DNA of 64,000 nucleotides from Flavobacterium sp. 20NA77.7 (GTDB lineage Bacteria > Bacteroidota > Bacteroidia > Flavobacteriales > Flavobacteriaceae): NCBI RefSeq assembly GCF_031326205.1, contig NZ_CP133721.1:186001-250000 (forward strand), in the 5' to 3' direction. Made by a program: the position numbers and the translations under genes. The notes under the pieces are model-generated. The model did no database searches and was not told the DNA's origin. It saw only the letters and a program-made list of their open reading frames with translations. This document shows, one piece after another, positions 35,101 through 43,971 of the stretch. The number at the start of each line of letters is the position of its first letter. Within the stretch, counting starts at the first letter, position 1.

Positions 35101-35720
35101 TTATTTAACTCCGTTTGTAAAATTTCTATAAATAACCCCATATGGTATCCATCAATCAGTCCATGGTGTGCCATTACTGCCATAGACATTGTTTTTTGCC
35201 CATTTTCATCTATTAATTTTCCCCATGAAACTTTTGGACAACTATCTGGTAACGTATAACTTCTAGAATGGGTTAGACCTGTAAAGTTAATCCATGGAAT
35301 TGCTGAAAAATGAATAATATTTCCGGGGAATTCCCGTGTAAAAAGCCCAGGTGTTACTTGAATGCGTTTAATTTCAGTTTGTACAATTTTAGTAAATTCA
35401 TGAATATCTGAGTTAAACTTCATAAATGAAAAGCCAAACGTTTTATCTTCACGCATAATCGTGGAAGAAGCATCTATTTCGTCATAAAGTACCACTTCGT
35501 TTTCTTCTATTCGATACCTGAAATTTTCCACTTGATTAACCGCAGCAATCGTTTTATGTAAATAATAAACAAAAAACGGAATTTGAATGGCTTTCGCTTT
35601 TTCATAAGCAATAGTCATATCTATAGGTGTGGTAATTCCAAAAAACGGCTCTTCAAAAGTTGAAAAAAATTCAAAGTGCTCTTTACGGTTCCAAGTAGCG
35701 AGGTCTATTGTTTGTTTCAT
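35097..35720 (-). CDS. Chloramphenicol-acetyltransferase-like acyltransferase
   Basis: 207 residues with the CAT fold signatures: start TWNRKEHFEFFSTFEEPFFGIT, IHFSAIPWINFTGLTHS and the catalytic histidine motif AHHGLIDGYHMG (H185-H186), matching HHxxxDGxH of type A CAT trimers. CAT uses acetyl-CoA to acylate a hydroxyl group. Being embedded in a metG-HAD-CAT operon it looks like a chromosomal housekeeping member, and drug resistance should not be assumed. It overlaps the HAD gene by 4 bases. Confidence 0.85.
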   Translation of the reverse strand: MKQTIDLATWNRKEHFEFFSTFEEPFFGITTPIDMTIAYEKAKAIQIPFFVYYLHKTIAAVNQVENFRYRIEENEVVLYDEIDASSTIMREDKTFGFSFMKFNSDIHEFTKIVQTEIKRIQVTPGLFTREFPGNIIHFSAIPWINFTGLTHSRSYTLPDSCPKVSWGKLIDENGQKTMSMAVMAHHGLIDGYHMGLFIEILQTELNK

Positions 35721-36403
35721 TTTAGTAAGGTTAAAATTTCAGTAATTTGGGTAACGGATTTGAAATTTTTATGTTCAATCTCAAAATCAATTTTTTCGTA
35801 TTCCCAAGTTGTGTGATAAGGGATATGAATAGCGTGTCCGCCAATTTTTAACACAGGCAAAACATCTGATTTTAAGGAATTTCCAATCATTAAAAAATCT
35901 TCTGCTTTGCAATCTAAACGACCTAACATTTTTTCGTAATCAAATTCGGTTTTATCGCTCATCACTTCAATATGATGAAAAAAAGCGCCTATTCCAGAAT
36001 CGTGAAGCTTACGATGTTGGTCTTTTAAATCGCCTTTTGTAGCTACGACCAATTTATATTTTCCTTGCAATTGTTCTAAAACAGCAGTGATATTTGGAAG
36101 TAATTCTACGGGTTTTTGCAATAAATTTTTTCCAATAGCTAAAATTTGCTCAATTCCTTTGCCCGAAATTTGATGATTAGTCAATTCCAAAGCCGTTTCA
36201 ATCATCGATAATGTAAACGCTTTGATACCAAAACCATACAACGGCAAATTATTGACTTGATGATTTAAAATTAAACCTAAAATTTCTTGATGTGACGCAT
36301 AATCTTGAAACAACACACAAAAGCGTTCTTGTGCCTCATCGAAATAGGGTTCGTTGTGCCAAAGGGTGTCGTCTGCATCAAATGCGATTACTTTAGGGTT
36401 CAT
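35717..36403 (-). CDS. HAD-superfamily hydrolase
   Basis: 228 residues. Motif I is AFDADDTLWHNEP (nucleophile D9 and acid/base D11), motif II is VVATKGD and motif III/IV are EFDYEKMLGRLDC followed by LMIGNSLKSDVLP. It is a typical cytosolic phosphatase of the HAD family with a helical cap, substrate unknown. It sits in a leftward operon: one base after metG and overlapping the CAT-like gene by an ATGA. Confidence 0.88.
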   Translation of the reverse strand: MNPKVIAFDADDTLWHNEPYFDEAQERFCVLFQDYASHQEILGLILNHQVNNLPLYGFGIKAFTLSMIETALELTNHQISGKGIEQILAIGKNLLQKPVELLPNITAVLEQLQGKYKLVVATKGDLKDQHRKLHDSGIGAFFHHIEVMSDKTEFDYEKMLGRLDCKAEDFLMIGNSLKSDVLPVLKIGGHAIHIPYHTTWEYEKIDFEIEHKNFKSVTQITEILTLLK

Positions 36404-36404
36404 A

Positions 36405-38507
36405 CTAAGAAATCATCGCACCATTAATTACACCTTCCGTACCTGTACTGAGCGTTGTCGAAGTATCTGGATTTACGAAAACCAATTTACCTTCTGCAGT
36501 ATTGGTTAATAATAACATACCTTCACTTTCCACACCACGTAAAGCTCTAGGGGCTAAGTTAACTAAAACTGTTACGCGTTTTCCAATAACTTCTTCTGGC
36601 ATAAAATGCTCTGCAATTCCAGAAACGATGGTTCTTACATCAATTCCGGTATCTACTTTTAAGACCAATAATTTGTTGGCTTTCGGCATTTTTTCGGCTT
36701 CAATAATCGTCCCGATTCGTAAATCTACTTTGGCAAAATCTTCAAAAGTGATGATTTCTTTTTGAGGTTCCATAACTTGTGCTGAGTTTATCGAAGCATT
36801 GGCTGTTTTAGTTGCTTCTAATTTATCTAATTGTTTTTGGATTTCGGCATCTTCAATTTGGGCAAACAAAATTTCCGCTTGACCAATTTGATGCCCAGGT
36901 TTTGTTAAAGACCAATTTTCAAATTCTAAATTCCAATTATTGACTTTAATCTGTAAAATGTTGCACAATTTAGCAGATGTAAACGGTAAAAACGGTTCAG
37001 AAAGTATCGCTAATGCAGAAGCAATTTGCAATGCTATATACATTTGCGTTTGTACTCTTGCCGGATTTTCCTTAATCATTTTCCAAGGTTCTTCGTCGGC
37101 TAAATATTTATTCCCTAAACGGGCCACGTTCATTAATTCTACTAATGCTTCTCTGAAACGGTAACGTTCAATTGAACTTGAAATCACTGCTGGATAAGCT
37201 TTTAGTTCGGCTAATGTTTGCTCGTCAACTTCCGAAAATTCGTTTGGAGCAGGAACAATTCCGTTGTAATATTTATTGGTTAATACCACCACACGATTGA
37301 TGAAATTTCCAAAAATCGCTGCTAATTCATTATTATTTCTCGCTTGAAAATCTTTCCAAGTGAAGTCGTTGTCTTTCGTTTCTGGCGCATTTGCCGTTAA
37401 TGCATAACGTAACGAATCTTGTTTTTCTGGGAAATCTTGTAAATATTCGTGTAACCAAACTGCCCAGTTTTTAGAAGTCGATAATTTATTTCCTTCTAAA
37501 TTCAAAAATTCGTTTGCAGGAACATTATCTGGTAAAATATAACTTCCTTCTGCTTTTAACATCGCTGGAAAAATAATACAATGGAATACGATATTGTCTT
37601 TTCCAATGAAATGAACCAATTTTGTATCGGCATCTTTCCAATAAGGTTCCCAATCTTTTCCTTCGCGAGCTGCCCATTCTTTGGTTGCAGAAATGTAACC
37701 AATAGGCGCATCAAACCACACGTATAATTTTTTTCCTTCGGCACCTGGAACAGGCACATCAATTCCCCAATCTAAATCACGTGTTACGGCTCTTGGTTCT
37801 AAACCACCATCCACCCATGATTTTACTTGTCCGTACACATTCGGTTTCCAATCGTTTTTATGACCTTCTAAAATCCATTCTCTTAAGAACGATTCGTAAC
37901 GATTTAAAGGTAAAAACCAGTGTTTTGTCGATTTTAATATAGGCGTTTCACCAGTAATAGTCGATTTCGGATTGATTAAATCGGTTGCATTTAAAGTCGA
38001 ACCACATTTTTCACATTGGTCGCCATACGCTTCTGGGTTGTCGCACTTTGGGCAAGTTCCAGTAACGAAACGGTCTGCTAAGAATTGGTCTGCTTTTGCA
38101 TCGTATAATTGTTCGGTAGTTTCTTCAATGAAATCACCGTTATCGTACAGTTTTTTGAAAAATTCCGAAGCTGTTTTATGATGAATTTCCGAGGAAGTTC
38201 GGGAATAATTATCAAAAGAAATCCCAAAATCTAAAAACGATTGACGAATAATTCCGTCATATTTATCAATTACTTCTTGTGGCGTGATGCCTTCTTTTTT
38301 AGCTTTCATTGAAATCGCCACACCGTGCTCATCACTTCCGCAAATGAAAGCCACATCTTTTCCTTGTAATCGTAAATATCTTGCATAAATATCAGATGGC
38401 ACGTAAACACCTGCTAAATGTCCAATGTGAATAGGGCCATTTGTGTAGGGAAGTGCCGCAGTAATCGTATATCTTTTTGTTTCGCTTTGCGTTGGATTTT
38501 CAAACAT
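36405..38507 (-). CDS. metG: Methionyl-tRNA synthetase
   Basis: 700 residues from ATG 38507: class I synthetase charging methionine on its tRNAs. HIGH motif in [10 protein letters not shown], zinc knuckle with four cysteines ([18 protein letters not shown]), KMSKS-like KLSTSK in [12 protein letters not shown], anticodon domain, and a C-terminal EMAP/Arc1p tRNA-binding domain ([22 protein letters not shown]). The frame is open to 38540, but the -7 element at 38527-38534 lies in the extension, so the later start is preferred. The last 25 residues contain an odd [10 protein letters not shown] stretch encoded by a dispersed-repeat copy (36446-36465). Confidence 0.95.
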   Translation of the reverse strand: MFENPTQSETKRYTITAALPYTNGPIHIGHLAGVYVPSDIYARYLRLQGKDVAFICGSDEHGVAISMKAKKEGITPQEVIDKYDGIIRQSFLDFGISFDNYSRTSSEIHHKTASEFFKKLYDNGDFIEETTEQLYDAKADQFLADRFVTGTCPKCDNPEAYGDQCEKCGSTLNATDLINPKSTITGETPILKSTKHWFLPLNRYESFLREWILEGHKNDWKPNVYGQVKSWVDGGLEPRAVTRDLDWGIDVPVPGAEGKKLYVWFDAPIGYISATKEWAAREGKDWEPYWKDADTKLVHFIGKDNIVFHCIIFPAMLKAEGSYILPDNVPANEFLNLEGNKLSTSKNWAVWLHEYLQDFPEKQDSLRYALTANAPETKDNDFTWKDFQARNNNELAAIFGNFINRVVVLTNKYYNGIVPAPNEFSEVDEQTLAELKAYPAVISSSIERYRFREALVELMNVARLGNKYLADEEPWKMIKENPARVQTQMYIALQIASALAILSEPFLPFTSAKLCNILQIKVNNWNLEFENWSLTKPGHQIGQAEILFAQIEDAEIQKQLDKLEATKTANASINSAQVMEPQKEIITFEDFAKVDLRIGTIIEAEKMPKANKLLVLKVDTGIDVRTIVSGIAEHFMPEEVIGKRVTVLVNLAPRALRGVESEGMLLLTNTAEGKLVFVNPDTSTTLSTGTEGVINGAMIS
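36446..36465. repeat. Copy of CTGAGC-N3-GTCGAAG dispersed repeat inside metG
   Basis: CTGAGCGTTGTCGAAG at 36448-36463 matches the intergenic copy at 42081-42096 at 13 of 16 positions, the three differences all in the centre. This copy is translated as part of the metG C-terminus. Confidence 0.55.
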
Positions 38508-38526
38508 ATCGTCATTAAATTTAATG

Positions 38527-38534
38527 CAAAAATA
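38527..38534 (-). promoter_or_regulatory. Promoter -7 element for metG operon
   Basis: TATTTTTG on the minus strand, 19 bases before the preferred metG start at 38507; perfect consensus and start-deciding. Confidence 0.6.
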
Positions 38535-38577
38535 ATTCATTTGACAGGAATAGACGAATTTTTCTATTCAAATTCCT

Positions 38578-38585
38578 TATTTTTG
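38578..38585 (+). promoter_or_regulatory. Promoter -7 element for the LD-carboxypeptidase gene
   Basis: TATTTTTG, perfect consensus, 19 bases before the ATG at 38605. Confidence 0.55.
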
Positions 38586-38604
38586 AATTCTTATTGAATT
38601 TTAT

Positions 38605-39501
38605 ATGATTACACCACCATTTTTAAAGGCTGAAGATACCGTTGCACTTGTTTGTACGGCGCGTAAATTTTTTCCTGAAGACGCAAAACCAGCTATTGAT
38701 TTATTAGAATCTTGGGGACTAAACGTAAAATTGGGAACCACAATAGGCTTAGATAATTTTCAATTAGGAGGTACTGATTCCGAAAGAGCGGCAGATTTTC
38801 AAACTCAATTAGATGATGAAAACGTAAAAGCAATTTGGTGCGCTCGAGGTGGATATGGAACGGTGAGGATTATAGATGCGTTAGATTTTACAAATTTCAA
38901 GCAACATCCTAAATGGATTATGGGCTTCTCTGATGTAACCGTTTTGCATAGCCAATTAAATGTAGAACGTGTAGCGTCTTTACATTCCATAATGCCATTT
39001 ACGGTTCCAACCGCACCTGAAGAAGTAAAAGAAACTTTGCGAAAAGCACTTTTTGGCGAAACGATTTCATATATAATTCCTTCGAAAAATTATGATGTTA
39101 AAGGAACTGCTTCGGGTGAATTGGTTGGAGGCAATCTTTCTATTTTATACAGTTTATTAGGTTCAAAATCAGCAATAAGTACAAAAGATAAAATTCTATT
39201 TATAGAAGATTTAGACGAATATTTGTATCATATTGACCGAATGATGTATAATTTAAAACGTAATGGTTATTTCGAAAATGTAAAAGGAATTATAGTAGGA
39301 AGTATGACGGATATGCACGATAATGAAATTCCATTTGGGCAAAATGAAGTGCAAATTATTACAGATATTGCTAAAGAATATCATATTCCATTTGCTTTTG
39401 ATTTTCCTGCGGGACATCAATCGGATAATCGAACTTTGATTCTTGGTAAACATGTAGATTTTGAAGTGAATGAAAAAGAAATAAAACTTCAATTTATATA
39501 A
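38605..39501 (+). CDS. LD-carboxypeptidase (peptidase S66 family)
   Basis: 298 residues matching LdcA-type enzymes, which remove the terminal D-alanine from murein tetrapeptides during cell-wall recycling. Visible are ARGGYGTVRIIDALD, the nucleophile serine in MGFSDVTVLHS, the glutamate in LFIEDLDEYLYHIDRM, and the terminal histidine in FDFPAGHQSDNRTL. No signal peptide, so cytosolic as expected. It is followed 39 bases later by yraN, probably on the same transcript. Confidence 0.92.
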   Translation: MITPPFLKAEDTVALVCTARKFFPEDAKPAIDLLESWGLNVKLGTTIGLDNFQLGGTDSERAADFQTQLDDENVKAIWCARGGYGTVRIIDALDFTNFKQHPKWIMGFSDVTVLHSQLNVERVASLHSIMPFTVPTAPEEVKETLRKALFGETISYIIPSKNYDVKGTASGELVGGNLSILYSLLGSKSAISTKDKILFIEDLDEYLYHIDRMMYNLKRNGYFENVKGIIVGSMTDMHDNEIPFGQNEVQIITDIAKEYHIPFAFDFPAGHQSDNRTLILGKHVDFEVNEKEIKLQFI

Positions 39502-39536
39502 AATTGGCAAATCGACACATTGAAATTGACACATTA
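39502..39536. repeat. Degenerate 8-base-period array, reverse orientation
   Basis: Read on the minus strand it gives TAATGTGT-CAATTT then CAATGTGT, CGATTTGC, CAATTTTA: the same octamer family as at 6109, 23115 and 42011. It fills the gap between the LD-carboxypeptidase stop and yraN. Confidence 0.55.
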
Positions 39537-39540
39537 TAAA

Positions 39541-39903
39541 ATGGCAAATCATAACGATTTAGGAAAAAAAGGGGAAGAAATCGCGGTAGATTTTTTAAAG
39601 CAAAACGGCTATGAAATCTTAGAAACAAATTGGACGTTTCAGAAAGCAGAAGTTGATATTATTGCACTTAAAGGTAGCGTATTGGCGGTTGTGGAAGTAA
39701 AAACGCGTTCAAGTTTAGATTTTGGTTTACCGCAAGATTTTGTGAAACCAAAAAAAATAAAATTGTTAGTTAAAGCCATAAACGAATATGTTATTTCACG
39801 GGATTTAGATGTTACAGTACGGTTTGATATCATAGCTATCCATGCTACTGCTAACGAATTTTCTATTGAGCATATTGAAGAAGCATTTTATTACTTCGAT
39901 TAG
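39541..39903 (+). CDS. YraN family protein (UPF0102, nuclease-like fold)
   Basis: 120 residues from ATG 39541, starting MANHNDLGKKGEEIAVDFL. It carries the UPF0102 pattern GYEILETNWTFQKAEVDIIA and VVEVKTRSS, i.e. the E-x-D and E-x-K of a PD-(D/E)XK nuclease fold. The family is linked to DNA recombination by its fold only; no activity is established. The longer start at 39520 would begin inside the octamer repeat and is not family-like. Confidence 0.9.
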   Translation: MANHNDLGKKGEEIAVDFLKQNGYEILETNWTFQKAEVDIIALKGSVLAVVEVKTRSSLDFGLPQDFVKPKKIKLLVKAINEYVISRDLDVTVRFDIIAIHATANEFSIEHIEEAFYYFD

Positions 39904-39920
39904 TATTTACAACATTAAGT

Positions 39921-39948
39921 TATATTTGTAACAAAATTAGTATATTTG
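39921..39948 (+). promoter_or_regulatory. Two tandem identical -7 elements before the ACT-like gene
   Basis: TATATTTG at 39921-39928 and again at 39941-39948, 20 bases apart. The second is 20 bases from the ATG at 39969. Two start points or a duplicated promoter are possible. Confidence 0.5.
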
Positions 39949-39968
39949 CAAAAATAAAATCTAAACAC

Positions 39969-40631
39969 ATGAAAACAGTAGCTTCCGTTGTAGAACAATA
40001 TTTAAAGACAAAACCGTTTTTATTGAGTTCGTTGTCAGAAGGAATTATTAATTTAACTTCTTTGGCAAGAGTTATTATGCCTGAAATAGAAATTCATTTA
40101 GGGAAAGATATTAAACAAGGTGCTGTTGTGATGGCATTGAAACGCATTTCTGAAGAATTAGATTTTAGAATAAGTCATAAAGTTTCAAAAGTTTTACAAA
40201 ATATAGGGGAAATAACTGTTCGTTCATCTTTAACAGATTATACCTTTATTACTTCAGATTCATTATTAGATAATCAAGCTAAACTTATTTCGGAAATCAA
40301 CAAATTAAAAGACGTGTTTTATACTTCTTCACGAGGGGTTAATGAAACGAATATAGTAGTTAGTTCTTCTGTACATGCATTAGTAGAAAATCTGCTCAAG
40401 ACAGAAAAAGTGCTAAATAAAAAAGAAAATTTATCTTCAATAACGGTTAAACTTCCGCAAGAAAATGTTTCTGTACCAGGGGTTTATTATTATATATTTC
40501 AATCATTAGCTTGGGAAGGGGTTATTATTAATGAGGTTATTTCCACTACTAATGAGTTTACAATTATTGTAGATGAAAATCAAATAGATATTGCCTTTAA
40601 AGTAATGAAAGACATAAAAAAAATAAGCTAA
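39969..40631 (+). CDS. ACT-domain-like regulatory protein (often mislabelled aspartate kinase)
   Basis: 220 residues, cytosolic. The N-terminal half (MKTVASVVEQYLKTKPFLLSSLSEGIINLTSLARVI) looks like a winged-helix-type segment. The C-terminal half (ITVKLPQENVSVPGVYYYIFQSLAWEGVIINEVISTTNEFTIIVDEN) resembles the ACT domains of aspartate kinases, but no kinase domain is present. A regulatory, ligand-sensing protein is the likeliest reading; its target is unknown. It ends inside a strong terminator. Confidence 0.7.
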   Translation: MKTVASVVEQYLKTKPFLLSSLSEGIINLTSLARVIMPEIEIHLGKDIKQGAVVMALKRISEELDFRISHKVSKVLQNIGEITVRSSLTDYTFITSDSLLDNQAKLISEINKLKDVFYTSSRGVNETNIVVSSSVHALVENLLKTEKVLNKKENLSSITVKLPQENVSVPGVYYYIFQSLAWEGVIINEVISTTNEFTIIVDENQIDIAFKVMKDIKKIS

Positions 40632-40652
40632 TCATTGATTAGCTTATTTTTT
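40618..40652. terminator. Bidirectional intrinsic terminator
   Basis: Palindrome AAAAAATAAGCTAATCA / TGATTAGCTTATTTTTT overlapping the stop codon of the ACT-like gene and ending 2 bases before the accC stop; serves both convergent genes. Confidence 0.88.
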
Positions 40653-40653
40653 G

Positions 40654-42003
40654 TTATTCTGCAGGGTCATCCATAACCCAAGATTCCATAAATTTAGTTG
40701 TATAGTTTCCTGCAACATAATCAGGATGATCCATTAACTGTCTATGAAAAGGAATAGTAGTTTTGATTCCCTCTATATAGAATTCATCTAAAGCGCGTTT
40801 CATTTTGCTAATTGCTTCTTCTCTTGTTTGAGCAGTAGTAATCAATTTAGCAATCATTGAATCGTAATTAGGTGGTATAGTATAACCAGCATAAACGTGA
40901 GTATCTAAACGAACACCATGTCCTCCTGGCGAATGCAATACAGTTATTTTGCCTGGTGAAGGTCTAAAATCATTGTAAGGATCTTCAGCATTAATACGGC
41001 ATTCAATAGAGTGTAACTGCGGGTAATAATTTTTTCCTGAAATAGGCACACCCGCTGCTACTAATATTTGTTCACGAATTAAGTCATAATCCACTACTTG
41101 TTCAGTAATAGGATGTTCTACTTGAATACGTGTGTTCATTTCCATGAAGTAGAAATTTCTGTGTTTGTCTACCAAAAACTCAACTGTTCCAGCGCCTTCA
41201 TATTTAATATATTCTGCTGCTTTTACGGCTGCATTACCCATTTTTTCTCTTAATTCAGGAGTCATGAACGGGGAAGGTGTTTCTTCCGTTAATTTTTGAT
41301 GGCGACGTTGTACAGAACAATCTCTTTCTGAGAGGTGACAAGCTTTTCCAAATGAATCCCCAACGACTTGAATTTCAATATGTCTTGGTTCTTCAATTAA
41401 TTTTTCCATGTACATACCGTCGTTTCCGAAGGCAGCACCTGCTTCTTGACGAGCACTTTCCCAAGCTTTCTCTAAATCTTCTGGTTTCCATACCGCACGC
41501 ATTCCTTTACCTCCACCTCCAGCAGTAGCTTTTAGCATAACAGGATAACCAACTTCTTTAGCTAATTTTTGCGCTTCTTTAAAATCTGCAATAATTCCTT
41601 CAGACCCAGGAACACATGGCACGCCAGCTGCTTTCATAGTTGCTTTTGCAGTTGCCTTATCTCCCATTTTGTCAATCATTTCAGGAGAAGCTCCAATAAA
41701 TTTGATGTTATGTTCTTGACAAATTTTAGAAAACTTTGCATTTTCTGATAAGAAACCATATCCCGGGTGAATTGCGTCTGCATTTGTAATTTCTGCAGCA
41801 GCAATGATATTAGCCATTTTTAGGTAAGATAAGTTACTTGGTGCAGGACCAATACAAACGGCTTCATCGGCAAATTTTACGTGTAAACTTTCTGCATCAG
41901 CAGTAGAATATACCGCAACAGTTTTAATGCCCATTTCTCTACATGTTCGTATAACACGTAGTGCAATTTCACCTCTATTTGCTATTAATATTTTTTTAAA
42001 CAT
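40654..42003 (-). CDS. accC: Acetyl-CoA carboxylase biotin carboxylase subunit
   Basis: 449 residues, as in E. coli AccC. ATP-grasp enzyme that carboxylates the biotin on AccB, the first committed step of fatty acid synthesis. Signatures: start [32 protein letters not shown], glycine-rich loop [42 protein letters not shown] and the active-site [14 protein letters not shown]. It follows accB by 111 bases of repeat-rich DNA on the same strand. Confidence 0.96.
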   Translation of the reverse strand: MFKKILIANRGEIALRVIRTCREMGIKTVAVYSTADAESLHVKFADEAVCIGPAPSNLSYLKMANIIAAAEITNADAIHPGYGFLSENAKFSKICQEHNIKFIGASPEMIDKMGDKATAKATMKAAGVPCVPGSEGIIADFKEAQKLAKEVGYPVMLKATAGGGGKGMRAVWKPEDLEKAWESARQEAGAAFGNDGMYMEKLIEEPRHIEIQVVGDSFGKACHLSERDCSVQRRHQKLTEETPSPFMTPELREKMGNAAVKAAEYIKYEGAGTVEFLVDKHRNFYFMEMNTRIQVEHPITEQVVDYDLIREQILVAAGVPISGKNYYPQLHSIECRINAEDPYNDFRPSPGKITVLHSPGGHGVRLDTHVYAGYTIPPNYDSMIAKLITTAQTREEAISKMKRALDEFYIEGIKTTIPFHRQLMDHPDYVAGNYTTKFMESWVMDDPAE

Positions 42004-42010
42004 GTTTTTT

Positions 42011-42050
42011 TAATTAGATAATTAGACAATTTGTCAATTAGACAATTATA
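42011..42050. repeat. Degenerate 8-base-period tandem array between accB and accC
   Basis: Five octamers in phase: TAATTAGA, TAATTAGA, CAATTTGT, CAATTAGA, CAATTATA. Same period and pattern as arrays at 6109, 23115 and 39502. Confidence 0.7.
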
Positions 42051-42074
42051 AAGAAAGAAACTTTCTAAATTCTT

Positions 42075-42112
42075 GTCATCCTGAGCTACGTCGAAGGGCT
42101 AACTTCTAACTT
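42075..42112. repeat. CTGAGC-N3-GTCGAAG repeat copy plus heptamer duplication
   Basis: CTGAGCTACGTCGAAG at 42081-42096, preceded by GTCATC, is a member of the same dispersed family as the copy inside metG. It is followed by CTAACTT twice in tandem (42099-42112), abutting the end of accB. Confidence 0.6.
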
Positions 42113-42114
42113 TT

Positions 42115-42588
42115 TTATGATGGGTCAACTAAAAACAAAGGTTGGTCAAATTCTACTGGTGAAGAATCATCTACCAATACTTTTACGATTTTACCTGAAA
42201 TTTCAGCTTCAATTTCATTGAATAATTTCATAGCTTCTACTACACACACTACATCTCCTTTTGAAATTGTACTGCCAACTTCTACAAAAGGTGCTTTGTC
42301 TGGTGCAGGTTTTCTATATAAAGTACCAATCATTGGCGATTTAATTACCACATATTTTGAATTGTCTTCTTCTGCTGGAGCTGCTGGAATTACCGGCGCA
42401 TTTGCAGCAACAGGAGCAGCAACTTGTTGTACGGGTTGAGCAACAGGAACGTGTTGAACATAAGTTGATTCAGTTCCTTCTGAAGTGGTTTTAATGGTAA
42501 TTTTAAAATCATCCATTTCTAATTTAACCTCTGTAGCACCTGATTTAGCTACGAATTTAATTAGGTTTTGAATTTCTCTGATATCCAT
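42115..42588 (-). CDS. accB: Acetyl-CoA carboxylase biotin carboxyl carrier protein
   Basis: 157 residues. The C-terminal biotinyl domain has the lipoyl-like hammerhead and the biotinylated lysine K121 in VVEAMKLFNEIEAEISGKI; the thumb-like KSPMIGTLYRKPAPDKAPF precedes it. An Ala/Pro/Val/Gln-rich linker (about 45-75) joins it to the N-terminal MDIREIQNLIKFVAKSGATEVKLEMDDFKI. It carries CO2 between the carboxylase and transferase. It lies 36 bases after fabH and upstream of accC. Confidence 0.96.
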   Translation of the reverse strand: MDIREIQNLIKFVAKSGATEVKLEMDDFKITIKTTSEGTESTYVQHVPVAQPVQQVAAPVAANAPVIPAAPAEEDNSKYVVIKSPMIGTLYRKPAPDKAPFVEVGSTISKGDVVCVVEAMKLFNEIEAEISGKIVKVLVDDSSPVEFDQPLFLVDPS

Positions 42589-42624
42589 AATATTGAAATT
42601 TGTAGTTTAGTTTGTTTGTTATTT

Positions 42625-43620
42625 TTATTTATTATAAGCCCATTTTAAATAGATAGCTCCCCATGTAAAGCCACCACCAAAAGCTGCAAAGATGATATTG
42701 TCTCCTTTTTTGAAAAGATGTTCAAAATCACATAGTACTAAAGGTAGTGTAGCAGAGGTTGTATTGCCATATTTTTCAATATTTACTAATACTTTTTCGT
42801 CTTCTAATCCCATTCTACTTGCCGTGGCATCGATAATTCGTCTATTAGCTTGATGTGCTACTAGCCAATTGATATCGTCTTTTGACAAGTTATTTCGTTC
42901 CATGATTTTTTCACTCACATCTGCCATTCCAGAAACAGCATATTTAAATACCGTTTTACCATCCTGAAAAACATAGTGTTGTTTGTTATCTATTGTTGCT
43001 TGACTAGGGGGTAAGATAGAACCACCCGCTTCAATTTTTAAATATTCTCTTCCGATGCCGTCGCTTTTTAACAGTTCATCTTGAACACCTAGGCCTTCAT
43101 GATTTGGTTCTAATAAAACAGCACCTGCACCATCTCCAAAGATGATACAAGTTGCACGGTCTGTATAATCAATTATTGAAGACATTTTGTCGGCTCCAAT
43201 TAATAATACTTTTTTATATTTTCCAGAGGCAATATAGGCCGAGGCATTTGATAATCCATATAAAAAGCTAGAACAAGCGGCGTGTAGGTCAAACGCAAAC
43301 GCATTAACAGCTCCAATTTGAGTTGCTACATATACCCCTGTTGAAGCTACAGGCATATCAGGCGTTGCAGTTGCCATGATCACCAAATCGATTTCTTTGG
43401 GGTCTAATTGTGCTTTTTCTAATAAATTTTGAGCGGCTTTTATGGCAAGGTATGAAGTGCCTTTTCCTTCTTCTTTGAGTATTCTTCTTTCTTTAATGCC
43501 TGTTCTTGAAGTAATCCATTCGTCATTAGTGTCTACCATAGATTCTAATACTTGGTTAGACAAGACAAAGTCTGGGACATAAGAACCAATGGCTGTAATT
43601 GCGGCAGTAATTTTATTCAT
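42625..43620 (-). CDS. fabH: 3-oxoacyl-ACP synthase III
   Basis: 331 residues from ATG 43620. It starts fatty acid synthesis by condensing acetyl-CoA (or branched acyl-CoA) with malonyl-ACP. Catalytic Cys in LHAACSSFLYG, His in WLVAHQANRRII and Asn in EKYGNTTSATLPL are all present. The reading frame extends 10 codons upstream to 43650, but the internal start MNKITAAITAIGSYVPDF is family-like. A possible -7 element TAGTTTTG (minus strand, 43684-43691) lies upstream. It heads fabH-accB-accC. Confidence 0.95.
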   Translation of the reverse strand: MNKITAAITAIGSYVPDFVLSNQVLESMVDTNDEWITSRTGIKERRILKEEGKGTSYLAIKAAQNLLEKAQLDPKEIDLVIMATATPDMPVASTGVYVATQIGAVNAFAFDLHAACSSFLYGLSNASAYIASGKYKKVLLIGADKMSSIIDYTDRATCIIFGDGAGAVLLEPNHEGLGVQDELLKSDGIGREYLKIEAGGSILPPSQATIDNKQHYVFQDGKTVFKYAVSGMADVSEKIMERNNLSKDDINWLVAHQANRRIIDATASRMGLEDEKVLVNIEKYGNTTSATLPLVLCDFEHLFKKGDNIIFAAFGGGFTWGAIYLKWAYNK

Positions 43621-43728
43621 AAATAAATAATTTTCTTTGCAAGAATTCATTGCGAAAAGCGGTGGAAATTACAAAAAAATTTCCAAAACTAACCTATATT
43701 AGTAAAGATAATTGGCTATTAAATAAAA

Positions 43729-43751
43729 AAACTCTCACAGCGTGAGAGTTT
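43729..43751 (-). terminator. Intrinsic terminator after rpmF
   Basis: Perfect 10-bp stem AAACTCTCAC / GTGAGAGTTT, 3-base loop, with seven T following on the minus strand. It separates rpmF from fabH. Confidence 0.88.
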
Positions 43752-43770
43752 CTCAATATTTTTCTATTAC

Positions 43771-43965
43771 TTAAGCTACAGCTTCAGTTTTGTCAATTAC
43801 TACTTGACCTCTATAATACATTTTACCTTCATGCCAATAAGCTCTGTGGTATAAGTGTGCTTCACCTGTTACTGCACAAGTTGCAATTTGAGGAACTGAC
43901 GCTTTGTAGTGTGTTCTTCTTTTATCTCTTCTCGTTTTCGACTGTCTACGTTTAGGATGTGCCAT
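43771..43965 (-). CDS. rpmF: 50S ribosomal protein L32
   Basis: 64 residues beginning [22 protein letters not shown], the standard L32 start, followed by [27 protein letters not shown]. One cysteine remains where zinc-binding L32 forms carry four, so this is the zinc-independent type. It lies 6 bases downstream of the YceD-like gene, the classic yceD-rpmF pairing. Confidence 0.96.
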   Translation of the reverse strand: MAHPKRRQSKTRRDKRRTHYKASVPQIATCAVTGEAHLYHRAYWHEGKMYYRGQVVIDKTEAVA

Positions 43966-43971
43966 TTTATT

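Noticed and set aside
35097..35720. Chloramphenicol resistance gene
   Set aside because: The fold and catalytic motif fit, but the metG operon context and absence of mobile sequences point to a chromosomal acyltransferase of unknown substrate.
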